In this document: positions 7,599-16,718 of the stretch, in pieces
Layout of the letters: each line of letters begins with the position of its first letter
How positions within the stretch are numbered: position 1 is the stretch's first letter
NCBI RefSeq assembly: GCF_003003885.1
Contig: NZ_PVWN01000002.1
Coordinates: forward strand, 1 to 64,000
DNA length: 64,000 nucleotides
Direction of reading: 5' to 3'
Source: Chlorogloea sp. CCALA 695
Lineage (GTDB): Bacteria; Cyanobacteriota; Cyanobacteriia; Cyanobacteriales; Chroococcidiopsidaceae
Position numbers and translations under genes: made by a program
The notes under the pieces: model-generated
Databases searched by the model: none
What the model was told of the DNA's origin: nothing
The model's input: the letters and a program-made list of their open reading frames with translations, nothing else

Positions 7599-8681
7599 AT
7601 GGCAACAGAAACAACAGACACCACTGGCAAGCAAAAAGCCCTAACTTTAGTTCTTAACCAAATCGAGCGTAGCTTTGGTAAAGGTGCAATTATGCGCCTT
7701 GGCGATGCCACTCGCATGAGAGTAGAAACAATTTCTAGTGGCGCGCTCACCCTAGATTTGGCTCTAGGCGGCGGTTTACCCAAAGGACGGGTAATTGAAA
7801 TTTATGGCCCAGAAAGTTCTGGTAAAACAACTTTAGCTCTCCATGCCTTAGCGGAAGTGCAAAGAAATGGCGGTGTAGCCGCCTTCGTTGATGCTGAACA
7901 CGCTCTCGATCCTACCTACGCCGCCGCCTTGGGTGTAGACATTGCCAACTTGCTAGTTTCACAACCAGATACCGGAGAATCGGCTTTAGAAATTGTCGAT
8001 CAATTAGTGCGAAGTGCTGCCGTTGATATTGTAGTTATTGACTCGGTGGCGGCGCTAGTTCCCCGCGCAGAAATTGAAGGCGAGATGGGAGATGTTCATG
8101 TGGGCTTGCAAGCTCGGTTGATGAGTCAAGCTTTACGTAAAATTACTGGCAATATTGGCAAGTCTGGCTGCACGGTAATCTTTTTAAACCAGTTACGTTT
8201 AAAAATTGGCGTTTCCTATGGTAACCCCGAAACCACAACGGGCGGTAATGCGCTAAAGTTCTACGCTTCAGTGCGGCTAGATATCCGCCGGATTCAAACC
8301 TTGAAAAAAGGTACCGATGAGTTTGGCAACCGCGTCAAAGTTAAAGTAGCTAAAAACAAAGTCGCTCCACCATTTCGGATTGCTGAGTTTGACATTATTT
8401 TTGGCAAAGGCATTTCTACTCTAGGTTGTATCGTAGATTTAGCTGAAGAAACTGGGGTGATTGTCCGTAAAGGTGCTTGGTATAGCTACAACGGCGAAAA
8501 TATATCTCAAGGTCGAGATAATGCGATCAAATACCTAGAAGAAAAACCAGAAATTGCCGAAATTGTCCAGCAACAGGTACGCCAAAAACTAGAAATGGGA
8601 GCCGTTGTTTCTGCTAACTCTGTAGCGGTAGTTAGTGAAGACGATCAAGTCGATGAAATCGACGAGCTTGACGGCGATTAG
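7599..8681 (+). CDS. recA: Recombinase RecA
   Basis: 360 residues, full length, no intein. Walker [10 protein letters not shown] (about residue 69), the conserved [20 protein letters not shown] Walker B/loop region, [11 protein letters not shown] and [17 protein letters not shown] mark RecA, which forms filaments on ssDNA for recombination and the SOS response. The tail is acidic ([14 protein letters not shown]) as in other RecAs. The start is supported by AGAGG five bases upstream. No convincing cyanobacterial LexA box was seen in the 7412-7598 spacer. A strong terminator follows at 8698. Confidence 0.98.
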   Translation: MATETTDTTGKQKALTLVLNQIERSFGKGAIMRLGDATRMRVETISSGALTLDLALGGGLPKGRVIEIYGPESSGKTTLALHALAEVQRNGGVAAFVDAEHALDPTYAAALGVDIANLLVSQPDTGESALEIVDQLVRSAAVDIVVIDSVAALVPRAEIEGEMGDVHVGLQARLMSQALRKITGNIGKSGCTVIFLNQLRLKIGVSYGNPETTTGGNALKFYASVRLDIRRIQTLKKGTDEFGNRVKVKVAKNKVAPPFRIAEFDIIFGKGISTLGCIVDLAEETGVIVRKGAWYSYNGENISQGRDNAIKYLEEKPEIAEIVQQQVRQKLEMGAVVSANSVAVVSEDDQVDEIDELDGD

Positions 8682-8697
8682 ATAAAATTATTGGCAC

Positions 8698-8732
8698 AAA
8701 ATAGCGCTCTTTAGTAGGAGCGCTATTTTATG
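8698..8732 (+). terminator. Rho-independent terminator after recA
   Basis: A perfect 12-bp inverted repeat: AAAATAGCGCTC at 8698-8709, eight-base loop, GAGCGCTATTTT at 8718-8729. It starts 16 bp after the recA stop. The A-rich and T-rich shoulders make it able to work in both directions, but the gene facing it on the other strand (8771-9115) ends earlier, so it chiefly serves recA. Confidence 0.9.
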
Positions 8733-8770
8733 GTAGATATGCTTATTATCTCTGTATTTATCTGCACCGA

Positions 8771-9115
8771 TCAGATTGTTTTAGTAACTAAAGTTGGAGC
8801 CTCGCAAGGCGCGATGGAGTATTTAACCAAATCTGCCAATTCTTGAAGTTGGCTGATTGCCTCTGCTCCTTCTAACTTCATCAATTCGCGGTCATCCCGC
8901 ATTTCTGTCCAGGTGATTCCATAATCGGATACTAAAAACCGGATCAGATGGTTTTCATTTAAGCTAACCATGAATGAGGCACTACTCATTTGACCGCCAC
9001 AGGTATAACAAGATGCTGGGTAGCCGCGACGCTCTAGTACAATGGCTAAAGCTTGTAAGTTCATTACCAGATCCTGCACAAATTGTCGGTGTTGCTGTGC
9101 TAATCTTAAAAACAC
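8771..9115 (-). CDS. DUF1815 family protein
   Basis: 114 residues. The N-terminus MFLRLAQQHRQFVQDLVMNL is very characteristic of the cyanobacterial DUF1815 family, small soluble proteins of unknown function. Two cysteines (YPASCYTCGG) form a possible metal or redox pair. The rest alternates strands and helices with an acidic motif (TEMRDDRELMKLEG). It is convergent with recA, and its promoter must lie in the long spacer 9116-9457. Confidence 0.85.
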   Translation of the reverse strand: MFLRLAQQHRQFVQDLVMNLQALAIVLERRGYPASCYTCGGQMSSASFMVSLNENHLIRFLVSDYGITWTEMRDDRELMKLEGAEAISQLQELADLVKYSIAPCEAPTLVTKTI

Positions 9116-9457
9116 TGTTTTACTCCAAACACCACGTTTTATTGTAAACCCTTTTTTATATTTTCTTTAGATTTGTTGCCAAATTAGGTAAACAAATCTG
9201 CAAATACACTTTACGGGCGTTACTTTAACTATTCACACTCAGGTTAACCGATCCCCGATGGAAGTGGTAGGTTTATCCAATTAAAAACGCTATTATTTCT
9301 AGGAACCTACAGTTGAAGTGCTTGCTATACGAGCAAAGTAAGTATTTCTTCGGGAAAATTAAACAATTTATATTTAATACCTTAGATATACCAATGTTGC
9401 TACCTATCAAAGGCGTGAACTTAATCTATATTTAACTTGGGCTGCAACATTTTAGAC
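9116..9457. other. 342-bp gene-free spacer with two inverted repeats
   Basis: No coding frame of note. It holds GTAGGTT (9267-9273) pairing with AACCTAC (9304-9310), followed by a small hairpin TTGCT/AGCAA (9322-9336). AT-rich flanks on both sides could hold promoters; the DUF1815 promoter must be here on the minus strand. The arrangement would suit a small structured RNA, but I do not recognise a known family. Confidence 0.35.
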
Positions 9458-10246
9458 TTATCGCTCAATTTGATTAGCTGATTTAAGTTTATTTTTAAGT
9501 AGATAGGCGGCTAACTCGCAAAATCCCTCACCTTCGGCGGCGCTTGTAATGTAAGTTGGCTGGTGCTGCATCTGGTTTGCATAGTCTCGCACGTTGGCAA
9601 CACCTACAGAATGCTTAAAGTAGCTGGGGTTAAATAAGCTTTCGTCGTTGGGACTATCACCTACAGTCACAACTTGCTCTAAGGTAAATTGCGGAAAGTA
9701 TTGACGCATAACTTGTAATAATCCTGCGCCTTTGTCTTGGCTGAGGGGTTTAATATGACACTGCACATTACTGTATGTAAAACCCCACCCTAATTGAGCG
9801 CATAATTGTTCTAATTGTTGCAATTGTTTTACCTGCAAAGGTTGCACATCAAACGTCCAGTCAGTCAGGCGAAATCGGTTATCGGCGGATTCTTGGATAT
9901 AAGGAAATTTGTGCTTGAGTTTTTGAAAAATCTCCTCTAACTGCTGTCTATGGCTAGTTAAATCAGTTATGGAACTTAGGCTTGTAAGTAATTGCTCCCC
10001 ATTATGGTAATACAAACCGCCATTTTCGGCGATCACGCCAGCAACGGGTAAATAAGCCGCAAGTCCACTTACCCAACCCGCCGAGCGCCCAGTTGTAACT
10101 ATTACTTGAATCTTTGCGGCGGTTAAATCTGTTAAAGCTTGGAGTAATGCTGGCGTAAATTTCCCCGATTGGGTTAAAGTCCCGTCCATATCGGTAGCAA
10201 TTAGGCAAATATCGCTTAAAGCAGCGTTTATAAGTTTATCAGCCAT
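9458..10246 (-). CDS. HAD-superfamily (Cof/IIB type) phosphatase
   Basis: 262 residues. Motif I is IATDMDGTLT (nucleophile Asp plus the DxD general acid), motif II VIVTTGRS, and motif IV VTVGDSPNDESLF; a long type-IIB cap lies between. The fold and AENGG segment resemble phosphosugar phosphatases (mannosyl-3-phosphoglycerate or sucrose-phosphate phosphatase relatives), but the substrate is not determined. The ATG at 10246 overlaps the ridA stop (TAATG), so it is the third gene of a Nudix-ridA-HAD operon. A start at 10264 is less likely. Confidence 0.88.
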   Translation of the reverse strand: MADKLINAALSDICLIATDMDGTLTQSGKFTPALLQALTDLTAAKIQVIVTTGRSAGWVSGLAAYLPVAGVIAENGGLYYHNGEQLLTSLSSITDLTSHRQQLEEIFQKLKHKFPYIQESADNRFRLTDWTFDVQPLQVKQLQQLEQLCAQLGWGFTYSNVQCHIKPLSQDKGAGLLQVMRQYFPQFTLEQVVTVGDSPNDESLFNPSYFKHSVGVANVRDYANQMQHQPTYITSAAEGEGFCELAAYLLKNKLKSANQIER

Positions 10247-10635
10247 TAAATTACCGCAATACAATCAATTTCTACTAATACATCTTTAGGTAAACGGGAA
10301 ACTTGAACGCAAGCACGAGCGGGGGCTGTAGCTTCATTGAAGTATTGGCTATAAACTGAGTTCATAGTGGCAAAATCATTCATATCTGCCAAAAATACTG
10401 TAGTTTTCACCACATTTTCGCAACTTACCCCGGCGGCGGTTAGTATAGCTTTAAGATTTGTTAGCACTTGGTTAGTTTGCTTTGTTATATCGCCATCGCC
10501 GACAAGTTCGCCAGTGCTGGGATTGAGGGGAATTTGCCCAGAAACAAATAGCATTTGTCCGCTTGCAGATATTGCTTGATTGTAAGGGCCCACAGGTGCG
10601 GGTGCAAGGCTTGTATTGATAACTTGTTTGTTCAT
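10246..10635 (-). CDS. ridA: RidA family enamine/imine deaminase
   Basis: 129 residues, almost entirely family signature: [29 protein letters not shown], the active-site Arg/Glu region [19 protein letters not shown]. RidA hydrolyses reactive 2-aminoacrylate-type enamines released by PLP enzymes. It is three bases downstream of the Nudix gene and overlaps the following HAD gene, so the three form one operon, a set that looks like metabolite repair. Confidence 0.96.
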   Translation of the reverse strand: MNKQVINTSLAPAPVGPYNQAISASGQMLFVSGQIPLNPSTGELVGDGDITKQTNQVLTNLKAILTAAGVSCENVVKTTVFLADMNDFATMNSVYSQYFNEATAPARACVQVSRLPKDVLVEIDCIAVI

Positions 10636-10637
10636 AA

Positions 10638-11072
10638 TTAATTAGATAAACGGGGACGAATGCCGTAATGTCTGTAATGCCAATAATCTTTTAAAATGCG
10701 ATCGTGGTCAAAGCATAAGTTAGCAGGAATCCGCCACGATTCAAATATTCCGTAGCTTTTAGCATCGTCTCCCGCTTGGGGAACTCCTGTTGCTGTGGCT
10801 AAAAATACTACGCTCATTGTGTGAGAGCGGGGATCGCGTTTAGGATCGGAATATACCTGGAATTGTTCGATTAGTTCTATTTCTAAGCCGATTTCTTCTA
10901 AGGCTTCGCGTTTAGCTGCAACTTCGGCGCTTTCCCCATAATCAATAAAACCCCCAGGAATAGCCCACCCTAAAGGCTCGTTACGTCGTTCAATTAAGAT
11001 AATTGGTCTGTGGGGGCGATCGCCAAGTTCGATAATAATATCAACAGTAGGAGCCGGATTGCGGTAAGTCAT
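10638..11072 (-). CDS. Nudix hydrolase
   Basis: 144 residues. The Nudix box is complete: [23 protein letters not shown] fits Gx5Ex7REUxEExGU, so Mg2+ binding and pyrophosphate hydrolysis should be intact. Upstream strand [17 protein letters not shown] is standard. The substrate is uncertain; ADP-ribose or oxidised nucleotides are typical for this small type. It heads the operon with ridA and the HAD phosphatase. The promoter should lie in the short gap 11073-11099 or further upstream. Confidence 0.93.
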   Translation of the reverse strand: MTYRNPAPTVDIIIELGDRPHRPIILIERRNEPLGWAIPGGFIDYGESAEVAAKREALEEIGLEIELIEQFQVYSDPKRDPRSHTMSVVFLATATGVPQAGDDAKSYGIFESWRIPANLCFDHDRILKDYWHYRHYGIRPRLSN

Positions 11073-11099
11073 TAAAATAAAAAGTTAATTATTCATCAT

Positions 11100-11405
11100 T
11101 TACTCATCTTCTGGGTGCGGAAACAAATTAGATAAATCGCGCCTACCACTAACGACACGCATAATTTCAATCCCATCCTCAATTACTCTGTAAAAAATAA
11201 TGTAACTTTCTAGCGGAATTCCCCGTAAATCTGGTTCAATATCAGCATAACTTCGACCTAAGCTCGGAAAATTGGCTAACTGCTTACACTTACGGCTAAA
11301 TTCTTGTAAAAAGCGTTCTCCAGCTTCAATATTATGCGTGTAAAAATAATCGGATATCGCGGCTAAATCCTGACTGGCAACAATATTAATAACATAACGG
11401 TTCAT
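11100..11405 (-). CDS. RelE/ParE-family toxin
   Basis: 101 residues. MNRYVINIVASQDLAAISDYF is the first strand and helix of the ParE/RelE fold, LANFPSLGRSYADIEPDLRGI is the conserved 'P..gr...el..glr' region, and YIIFYRVIEDGIEIMRVVSGRRDL is the final beta hairpin with its Arg. It overlaps the upstream antitoxin gene by four bases (11402-11405). ParE-like gyrase poisoning is the more likely activity, from the GR...R pattern. Confidence 0.92.
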   Translation of the reverse strand: MNRYVINIVASQDLAAISDYFYTHNIEAGERFLQEFSRKCKQLANFPSLGRSYADIEPDLRGIPLESYIIFYRVIEDGIEIMRVVSGRRDLSNLFPHPEDE

Positions 11406-11665
11406 TTTTGATTTTTGGGCGCTTGCTCAAAACGCTCTAGCAAACTAGCAACAAAAGTTTCACCATCAATTGGCGGAGTATGTTGTGATGCTGTGTGCGC
11501 TTCAGTTATTAGCTCTCGAACTTCTTGCGTCCACTGCTGATAACTACAATTTTCTGCCAACAAGTGCAATGCAGTATCGATAATTTCATCAGCATTATTA
11601 AATTTACCCATTGCCAGCAAGTTTTGAATTACTTGTTCTTGTTCTGGCTTTAACGTCATGCTCAT
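11402..11665 (-). CDS. ParD-like antitoxin
   Basis: 87 residues. MTLKPEQEQVIQNLLAMGKF then ADEIIDTALHLLAE is the ribbon-helix-helix type layout of ParD/CopG antitoxins, with an unstructured acidic C-terminus for toxin binding. It is first in the operon and coupled by ATGA to the toxin gene. It divergently faces malQ. An ATG two codons in (11659) is an equally good start. Confidence 0.85.
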   Translation of the reverse strand: MSMTLKPEQEQVIQNLLAMGKFNNADEIIDTALHLLAENCSYQQWTQEVRELITEAHTASQHTPPIDGETFVASLLERFEQAPKNQK

Positions 11666-11785
11666 AATCGATATTTTTACTGTTGTTTCTACAATAAGCT
11701 TACACTGCCACGTCTTAAGATAGTTTCTAAGTGGTTTGTACCATGATAGATTTTTGGCGATCGCTTTTTGAGCGCAATTTTACTT

Positions 11786-13297
11786 ATGCCTTTTCCTAGA
11801 TCCAGTGGTATTTTACTTCATCCGACTTCTTTTCCCGGTCGCTTTGGGATTGGCGATTTAGGTTTAGAAGCTTACAAGTTTATTGATTTTTTGGCAAAAA
11901 GCAATCAGCAATTTTGGCAAGTATTACCTGTAGGGCCCACAGGGTACGGCAATTCGCCTTATATGTCTTATTCGGCGATGGCGGGAAACCCTTTACTAAT
12001 TAGCCCCGAAGCTTTGCTAGAACAAGAATTACTCGCCGAGGAAGATTTTGCTAATTTGCCCGATTTTCCTAGCCAAAAAGTTGATTTTGAGCAGGTAATC
12101 AATATCAAAATGCCATTACTAAAAAAAGCCTGCGAGAATTTTAAAACTAAAGCCGCACCTGTACAGCAAAAAGAGTTTTCCGGCTTTTGCGAAACTAAAG
12201 CTTACTGGCTGGATGATTATGCTTTATTTATGGCGATTAGAGATGCTAAACAAAACGCCGGATGGCATACTTGGGAGCCAGAATTAGCTAAAAAGCAACC
12301 GGAAGCAGTTGAACAATGGCGGAGCAAACTTACAGAGGAAATTTTTTACTACAAATACACTCAATTTGAATTTTTCCGTCAATGGTCAACATTAAAGCAA
12401 TACGCCAATATGCGCGGAATTGAAATTGTCGGGGATATTCCGATTTATGTAGCTCACGATAGCGCCGACGTATGGGGAAATCCCGAAAATTTTTGCTTAG
12501 ATGAACAAGGTAACGCCGCCCAAATGGCAGGAGTTCCACCAGATTACTTTAGCGAAACTGGGCAATTGTGGGGTAATCCTGTCTACAACTGGGAGCAATT
12601 GCAAGCGACCAATTTTAAATGGTGGGTGCAGCGATTTCAAGCGATGCTCGACTATGTAGATATCATCAGAATTGACCATTTTAGGGGCTTCGAGGCTTAC
12701 TGGGCAGTGCCGCAGGGTGAAACTACAGCGATGAATGGTAAGTGGGTTGAAGCCCCCGGATCAGCGTTGTTTAAAGTCTTAAATGATAAGCTCGGTAAGT
12801 TGCCTGTGATGGCGGAAGATTTGGGGGTAATTACTCCCGAAGTAGAGGCGTTGCGCGATGAATTTGAGTTTCCAGGGATGAAGATTTTGCATTTTGCTTT
12901 TGGTTCCGATCCTGGTAATCCTTATTTGCCTTTTAACTACCAGCGCAATTGTGTTGTTTATACTGGCACTCACGACAATAATACAACGGTAGGTTGGTTT
13001 AACGACCTGTCAGACCACGAAAAAACGACAGTGGAACGTTATTTAGGTTGTATTAGTCCTGATGGCATCCACTGGGATTTGATTCGACTAGCTTTAAGTT
13101 CGGTAAGCAATCAAGCTATTATTCCTGTGCAAGACTTGCTCGGATTGGGGACTGAGGCGCGCATGAATGTACCAAGTTTTGGCGATGGTAACTGGCAATG
13201 GCGTTATCAATACGATGACTTGACGGAGGATTTGAGCTTTCGCCTGAAAACTTTAGTTCAGCTTTACGGGCGATCGCCAATGGTTGCGGGAGAGTAG
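11786..13297 (+). CDS. malQ: 4-alpha-glucanotransferase (amylomaltase, GH77)
   Basis: 503 residues. SSGILLHPTSFPGRFGIGDLG is the standard N-terminus; QVLPVGPTGYGNSPY, IPIYVAHDSADVWGNP, IRIDHFRGFEAYWAVP (catalytic Asp nucleophile), VMAEDLGVI (acid/base Glu) and TGTHDNNTTVGWF (stabilising Asp) are the GH77 motifs in order. The enzyme moves glucan chains between maltodextrins in glycogen turnover. The frame is open from a TTG at 11768, but ATG 11786 gives the family start. It is isolated, with the TA pair upstream on the other strand. Confidence 0.97.
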   Translation: MPFPRSSGILLHPTSFPGRFGIGDLGLEAYKFIDFLAKSNQQFWQVLPVGPTGYGNSPYMSYSAMAGNPLLISPEALLEQELLAEEDFANLPDFPSQKVDFEQVINIKMPLLKKACENFKTKAAPVQQKEFSGFCETKAYWLDDYALFMAIRDAKQNAGWHTWEPELAKKQPEAVEQWRSKLTEEIFYYKYTQFEFFRQWSTLKQYANMRGIEIVGDIPIYVAHDSADVWGNPENFCLDEQGNAAQMAGVPPDYFSETGQLWGNPVYNWEQLQATNFKWWVQRFQAMLDYVDIIRIDHFRGFEAYWAVPQGETTAMNGKWVEAPGSALFKVLNDKLGKLPVMAEDLGVITPEVEALRDEFEFPGMKILHFAFGSDPGNPYLPFNYQRNCVVYTGTHDNNTTVGWFNDLSDHEKTTVERYLGCISPDGIHWDLIRLALSSVSNQAIIPVQDLLGLGTEARMNVPSFGDGNWQWRYQYDDLTEDLSFRLKTLVQLYGRSPMVAGE

Positions 13298-13305
13298 TAT
13301 TATTA

Positions 13306-13325
13306 GGGAGACAAATTTGTCTCCC
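13306..13325. terminator. Bidirectional terminator between malQ and the RodZ-like gene
   Basis: A perfect 20-bp palindrome, GGGAGACAAA/TTTGTCTCCC, in the 35-bp gap between two convergent genes. No long T-run follows, so efficiency is uncertain, but the position between two 3' ends fits shared termination. Confidence 0.7.
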
Positions 13326-13332
13326 CCTAGCT

Positions 13333-14121
13333 TCAAAGTCTTGGTGCAGCAAAGGTTAGCTCTTGAACTTCGCCTAAATTGCCCATTTGCTTAGACTCTT
13401 TTTGATTAATTGTTAGCAATACTCCGCCAGCATTACCCGCCAATACTGTTAAATTGTCTTTTGCTACCCAAGTGCGCTGAGTTCCCGATGGTAAAAGTCC
13501 TTGAAAGGCAATTTTGCCGTCGGCTACTACTTTAATCCACGATGGCGCTTTTAAAGTAACGCCAATTTGAATTTGTTTGTTAATTTTAGGCGTACTGCTA
13601 ACAGACTCTACATTGCTTGAGCCTTTGGGTGGTGCGGTGGTACTATCGGCAACTAGGGGCAATTCTGGCAATTGGTTGTTAGTTAGCCCCTCGTTACGAC
13701 TTAAAGAGCGCGATAGCGTACTCACTGCTAGAGCGATCGCAATTATATACATTACGTACAAATGAATCGGACGCAACTGGATTACAGGTAATATTAAACT
13801 CCAAGCAGGCTTATTATTAGTACGATTACTTTTGTTGGTCGGGAAGCTACTAGCTAAGGCGTATTCATCCAAGCCTAGCACCTGAGCATATTGTTTGATA
13901 AACCTTTGGATATATACTGGCTCTGGCAACTCCTCTAATAAACCTTTTTCAATCGCTACCAATAAATGTTGACGAATTAAGGTTTTTGCGGCTACTTCTT
14001 CAATAGATAAAGCTTGTTCTAGACGCTTTTGGCGTAGTTTATCTCCTATGCACCTTAATATCTCAGCTTGTGCTTCAATTGGACGTACTGGTTCACTCTG
14101 TTTTTTCCCACACCACTTCAT
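13333..14121 (-). CDS. RodZ-like helix-turn-helix membrane protein
   Basis: 262 residues. The N-terminal HTH_25 domain (IGDKLRQKRLEQALSIEEVA...YIQRFIKQYAQVLGLDEY) is followed by one transmembrane segment (HLYVMYIIAIALAVSTLS, about residue 125-143), a Ser/Thr/Pro linker and a C-terminal DUF4115-type beta domain (VTLKAPSWIKVVADGKIAF). This is the RodZ architecture, which links MreB to the cell wall machinery. ATG 14121 has AGGAG eight bases upstream; the GTG at 14130 is inside that spacer. Immediately downstream of rluB, so likely one operon. Confidence 0.85.
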   Translation of the reverse strand: MKWCGKKQSEPVRPIEAQAEILRCIGDKLRQKRLEQALSIEEVAAKTLIRQHLLVAIEKGLLEELPEPVYIQRFIKQYAQVLGLDEYALASSFPTNKSNRTNNKPAWSLILPVIQLRPIHLYVMYIIAIALAVSTLSRSLSRNEGLTNNQLPELPLVADSTTAPPKGSSNVESVSSTPKINKQIQIGVTLKAPSWIKVVADGKIAFQGLLPSGTQRTWVAKDNLTVLAGNAGGVLLTINQKESKQMGNLGEVQELTFAAPRL

Positions 14122-14132
14122 TTTATCCACTC

Positions 14133-14954
14133 CTAAAAAGCATCTGGCTCCTCAACCGATGCAATGCTCACAGCCTTCTGGGAAAGGTTTTTCCCTGATC
14201 CCAATTCACCCTTTTGCAAAAAGCAAATTTCCGAATCTTTAAGGTAACGATAGCAACCTTTGGGTAACAGCGCCTCTGTTGACGGTTGCAATTCAATCGT
14301 CCCAATGGCGGTACGATGCAAGGAAATTACGGGGTATCCTAAAATCTCAGCAATTCGCCGAATCTGCCGATTTCTCCCTTCTTTCAAAACAATCTCTAAA
14401 CAAGTAGTTTGCTCGAAATGCTTACCTTTGGCAATGATTCGTAAAGAGCAATTACGAGTTTTTCTTCCTTCTAAAATAACCCCCTGTCGCCATTTTTGTA
14501 AAACGGTTTCGGGTGGATGACCTTTTACCCAAACATGATAGGTTTTCGGGATGCTGTGACGGGGATGAGTAAGTTTATTTGTTAGTTCGCCATCATTAGT
14601 TAGGATCAATGCTCCTGTAGAATCAACATCTAAACGCCCTACAGGGTGGATTCCCATCCCTATTTGGAGGTTTTTTGGTAGCAATTCGATAACTGTTTTG
14701 CGTCCTTGGGGATCGTCGCAAGTAGAAACTACTCCTTTGGGTTTGTTGAGTAGTAAGTAAATAAGTTTAGGGCGAAACTGAGACTGAAGGAGTTTACCAT
14801 CTACAGAAATTCGATCAGTTTCGAGATCGGCTTTTGCGCCCAGACTTGCTACTACGCCATTGCATTGCACTCTCCCCGCGACAATTAGCGCCTCTGCTTG
14901 ACGACGAGAAGCAATCCCCCATTGGGAGAGAATTTTTTGTAACCTTTCCTCCAT
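14133..14954 (-). CDS. Pseudouridine synthase, RsuA/RluB family
   Basis: 273 residues. An N-terminal S4 RNA-binding domain (ERLQKILSQWGIASRRQAEAL) precedes the catalytic domain with the family's HPVGRLDVDSTGALILTNDG, where the Asp in GRLD is the nucleophile, and EGRNRQIRRI later. It should make a pseudouridine in rRNA. RluB (23S) is more likely than RsuA given typical cyanobacterial content, but the two cannot be separated by eye. The last ~45 residues are an extension. The next gene downstream is the RodZ-like gene. Confidence 0.93.
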   Translation of the reverse strand: MEERLQKILSQWGIASRRQAEALIVAGRVQCNGVVASLGAKADLETDRISVDGKLLQSQFRPKLIYLLLNKPKGVVSTCDDPQGRKTVIELLPKNLQIGMGIHPVGRLDVDSTGALILTNDGELTNKLTHPRHSIPKTYHVWVKGHPPETVLQKWRQGVILEGRKTRNCSLRIIAKGKHFEQTTCLEIVLKEGRNRQIRRIAEILGYPVISLHRTAIGTIELQPSTEALLPKGCYRYLKDSEICFLQKGELGSGKNLSQKAVSIASVEEPDAF

Positions 14955-15029
14955 ACTAAGTTAGGTCTAATTTCCGCTATATATTTACAGATATTACACG
15001 GGAATTTTGCAATCCCTCACTTAAATATA

Positions 15030-15725
15030 TTGAACGCTTTGATTACTGATAATCCGACAAAAAAGCCTAGCCGACTGATTGGCAATATTCTATCGCCAGC
15101 AATTGAGTTGTGGCTAAGATCCCAAGTTCAGCAAGTATCTAATCTCAAGGTACAAATAGAAGGAAAAAGTCGCCAAATCCTGACAGGAAATATCCCAGGC
15201 GTTTCTATAGTAGCCAGTGATGCGGTTTATCAAGGGCTGCACGTAACAGAAATTCAGCTATATGCTACAGGTATTTTGATTAATTTAGGTCAAGTTATTA
15301 AAGGTCAACCATTGAAGCTGTTAGAAAAAGTGCCTGTAACGGGTAAATTGCAACTGCAACAAGCCGACATTAATGCGTCCTTGCGATCGCCTTTACTATC
15401 TAATGCTTTAACGGAATTACTCCTAAAACTAGCTCCCCAAGCTGCTGATAAACAAGTGCAATGGGATAAAATTATAGTCAACGATGGTCAAATCAGGTTA
15501 TGTGCAACAATGGGCGATCGCCAACAGATTATCCTCCAAGCTGGTTTAAAATTATCTACAAATCAAGAATTAGAGATTAGTCAGCCAACAATAGAAATTC
15601 CAGGAGTCAGTTTAACCAACCTTGATAGTTTCAATGTTGACTTAGGAGCGGAAGTGGAGCTTGAGGAACTAACCTTGCATCAAGGTAAAATTATCTGTAG
15701 GGGCAAAATTAACGTTCTACCTTAA
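15030..15725 (+). CDS. DUF2993 (LmeA-like) lipid-binding family protein
   Basis: 231 residues with alternating beta strands over the whole length: SRLIGNILSPAIELWLRSQV, VQIEGKSRQILTGNIPGVSI, then LHVTEIQLYATGILINLGQV. This is the cyanobacterial DUF2993 layout, related to mycobacterial LmeA, a phospholipid-binding tubular lipid-binding fold. No ATG exists near the N-terminus; TTG at 15030 is the most plausible start. The 3' end overlaps convergent cdsA by four bases. Role in lipid handling is only inferred. Confidence 0.85.
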   Translation: MNALITDNPTKKPSRLIGNILSPAIELWLRSQVQQVSNLKVQIEGKSRQILTGNIPGVSIVASDAVYQGLHVTEIQLYATGILINLGQVIKGQPLKLLEKVPVTGKLQLQQADINASLRSPLLSNALTELLLKLAPQAADKQVQWDKIIVNDGQIRLCATMGDRQQIILQAGLKLSTNQELEISQPTIEIPGVSLTNLDSFNVDLGAEVELEELTLHQGKIICRGKINVLP

Positions 15726-16591
15726 TTTGGTAATAACGGCAATAGCAGAGTTATAAAATAGTAAACCAAAGGAGCCGTAAAAACATAGCTATCTGCACGG
15801 TCTAAAATCCCGCCATGACCGGGGATTAGCTGACCTGAATCTTTAACTCCTGCATCACGTTTCATCATTGATTCTGTCAAATCGCCAAGCAAACTTGCGA
15901 TCCCAATGATTAAACCCAAGGCTAAACCCGTCCATTGCCAACTTGACCAGTCTAGATACCACGCCCCAGTTATGGCGACAACTACGCTACCAAATACGCC
16001 AAAAACTGCCCCTTCAACAGTTTTTTTCGGGCTGATATTGGAAAGACGGGTTTTGCCGAAAAATTTGCCGATAAAGTAAGCGCCAATATCCGCCGCCCAA
16101 ATACACAAAAACGTTAGTAGAGTTATTTTTAAACCTTGAGGTAATACTTGCAGATTTGTCCAATCTTCCACCCAGTAGCCACCCAAAGGTAAATTACTTA
16201 CCGTATCCAGACTCCGCATTCTTACCCAATAACTCGGCAAATACCCGCCATAAAATAGCCCTAAAATTGAGGTAGAAATATCAGCAATAGTGGCAAGTTT
16301 GGGTTGAAATAGCAGGTAAAAACAAATAAATGTTCCGGCTACAGGCATGACAACATCGGCTAAATCAGGCGATAATGTCGCCACAATCAGCAGCAATTGA
16401 CTAACAACTAAAGTAGTTTTGGCGGCGGGTGCTATACCTGTAGCGCGTACCAAATCAAAGTATTCTAACTGACCCAAATAAACGATCGCGCAAAACATTA
16501 AGGTAAAATACCACCCGCCGAGCAGAGTAGCACTTAAAGCCAGTGCGATCGCAATAATTCCACTAATAAGTCGTGACCAAGACATAAGCAA
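15722..16591 (-). CDS. cdsA: Phosphatidate cytidylyltransferase
   Basis: 289 residues, an integral membrane protein with about eight hydrophobic segments. The CdsA signature is near the C-terminus: SMMKRDAGVKDSG followed by PGHGGILDRADS, with the conserved Lys, Asp and His residues. It converts phosphatidate and CTP to CDP-diacylglycerol, the precursor of phosphatidylglycerol, essential in thylakoids. An ATG two codons in (16585) is an alternative start. Confidence 0.96.
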   Translation of the reverse strand: MLMSWSRLISGIIAIALALSATLLGGWYFTLMFCAIVYLGQLEYFDLVRATGIAPAAKTTLVVSQLLLIVATLSPDLADVVMPVAGTFICFYLLFQPKLATIADISTSILGLFYGGYLPSYWVRMRSLDTVSNLPLGGYWVEDWTNLQVLPQGLKITLLTFLCIWAADIGAYFIGKFFGKTRLSNISPKKTVEGAVFGVFGSVVVAITGAWYLDWSSWQWTGLALGLIIGIASLLGDLTESMMKRDAGVKDSGQLIPGHGGILDRADSYVFTAPLVYYFITLLLPLLPN

Positions 16592-16718
16592 AAGACAAAA
16601 ATAGACAAAACTTAAAGCTCAAAAGCTGTAACTAATGGTTATTACACTTGCACCGCTCAGTTTTATCTTTCACTTAAAACTGAAAACCATACATTGAGCT
16701 TTTACTTTCATATTCGCT
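16592..16718. other. Short spacer with nested inverted repeats between cdsA and cbiT
   Basis: Contains TCAGTTTTA (16657-16665) pairing with TAAAACTGA (16675-16683) and, outside it, AAAGCTCA and TGAGCTTT arms. The inner hairpin lies downstream of cbiT and upstream of cdsA on the minus strand and may attenuate or end cbiT transcripts. No T-run, so it is not a canonical terminator. Confidence 0.4.

Noticed and set aside
15722-15725. Four-base overlap of DUF2993 and cdsA as a regulatory overlap
   Set aside because: Tail-to-tail overlaps of a few bases are common in compact genomes.
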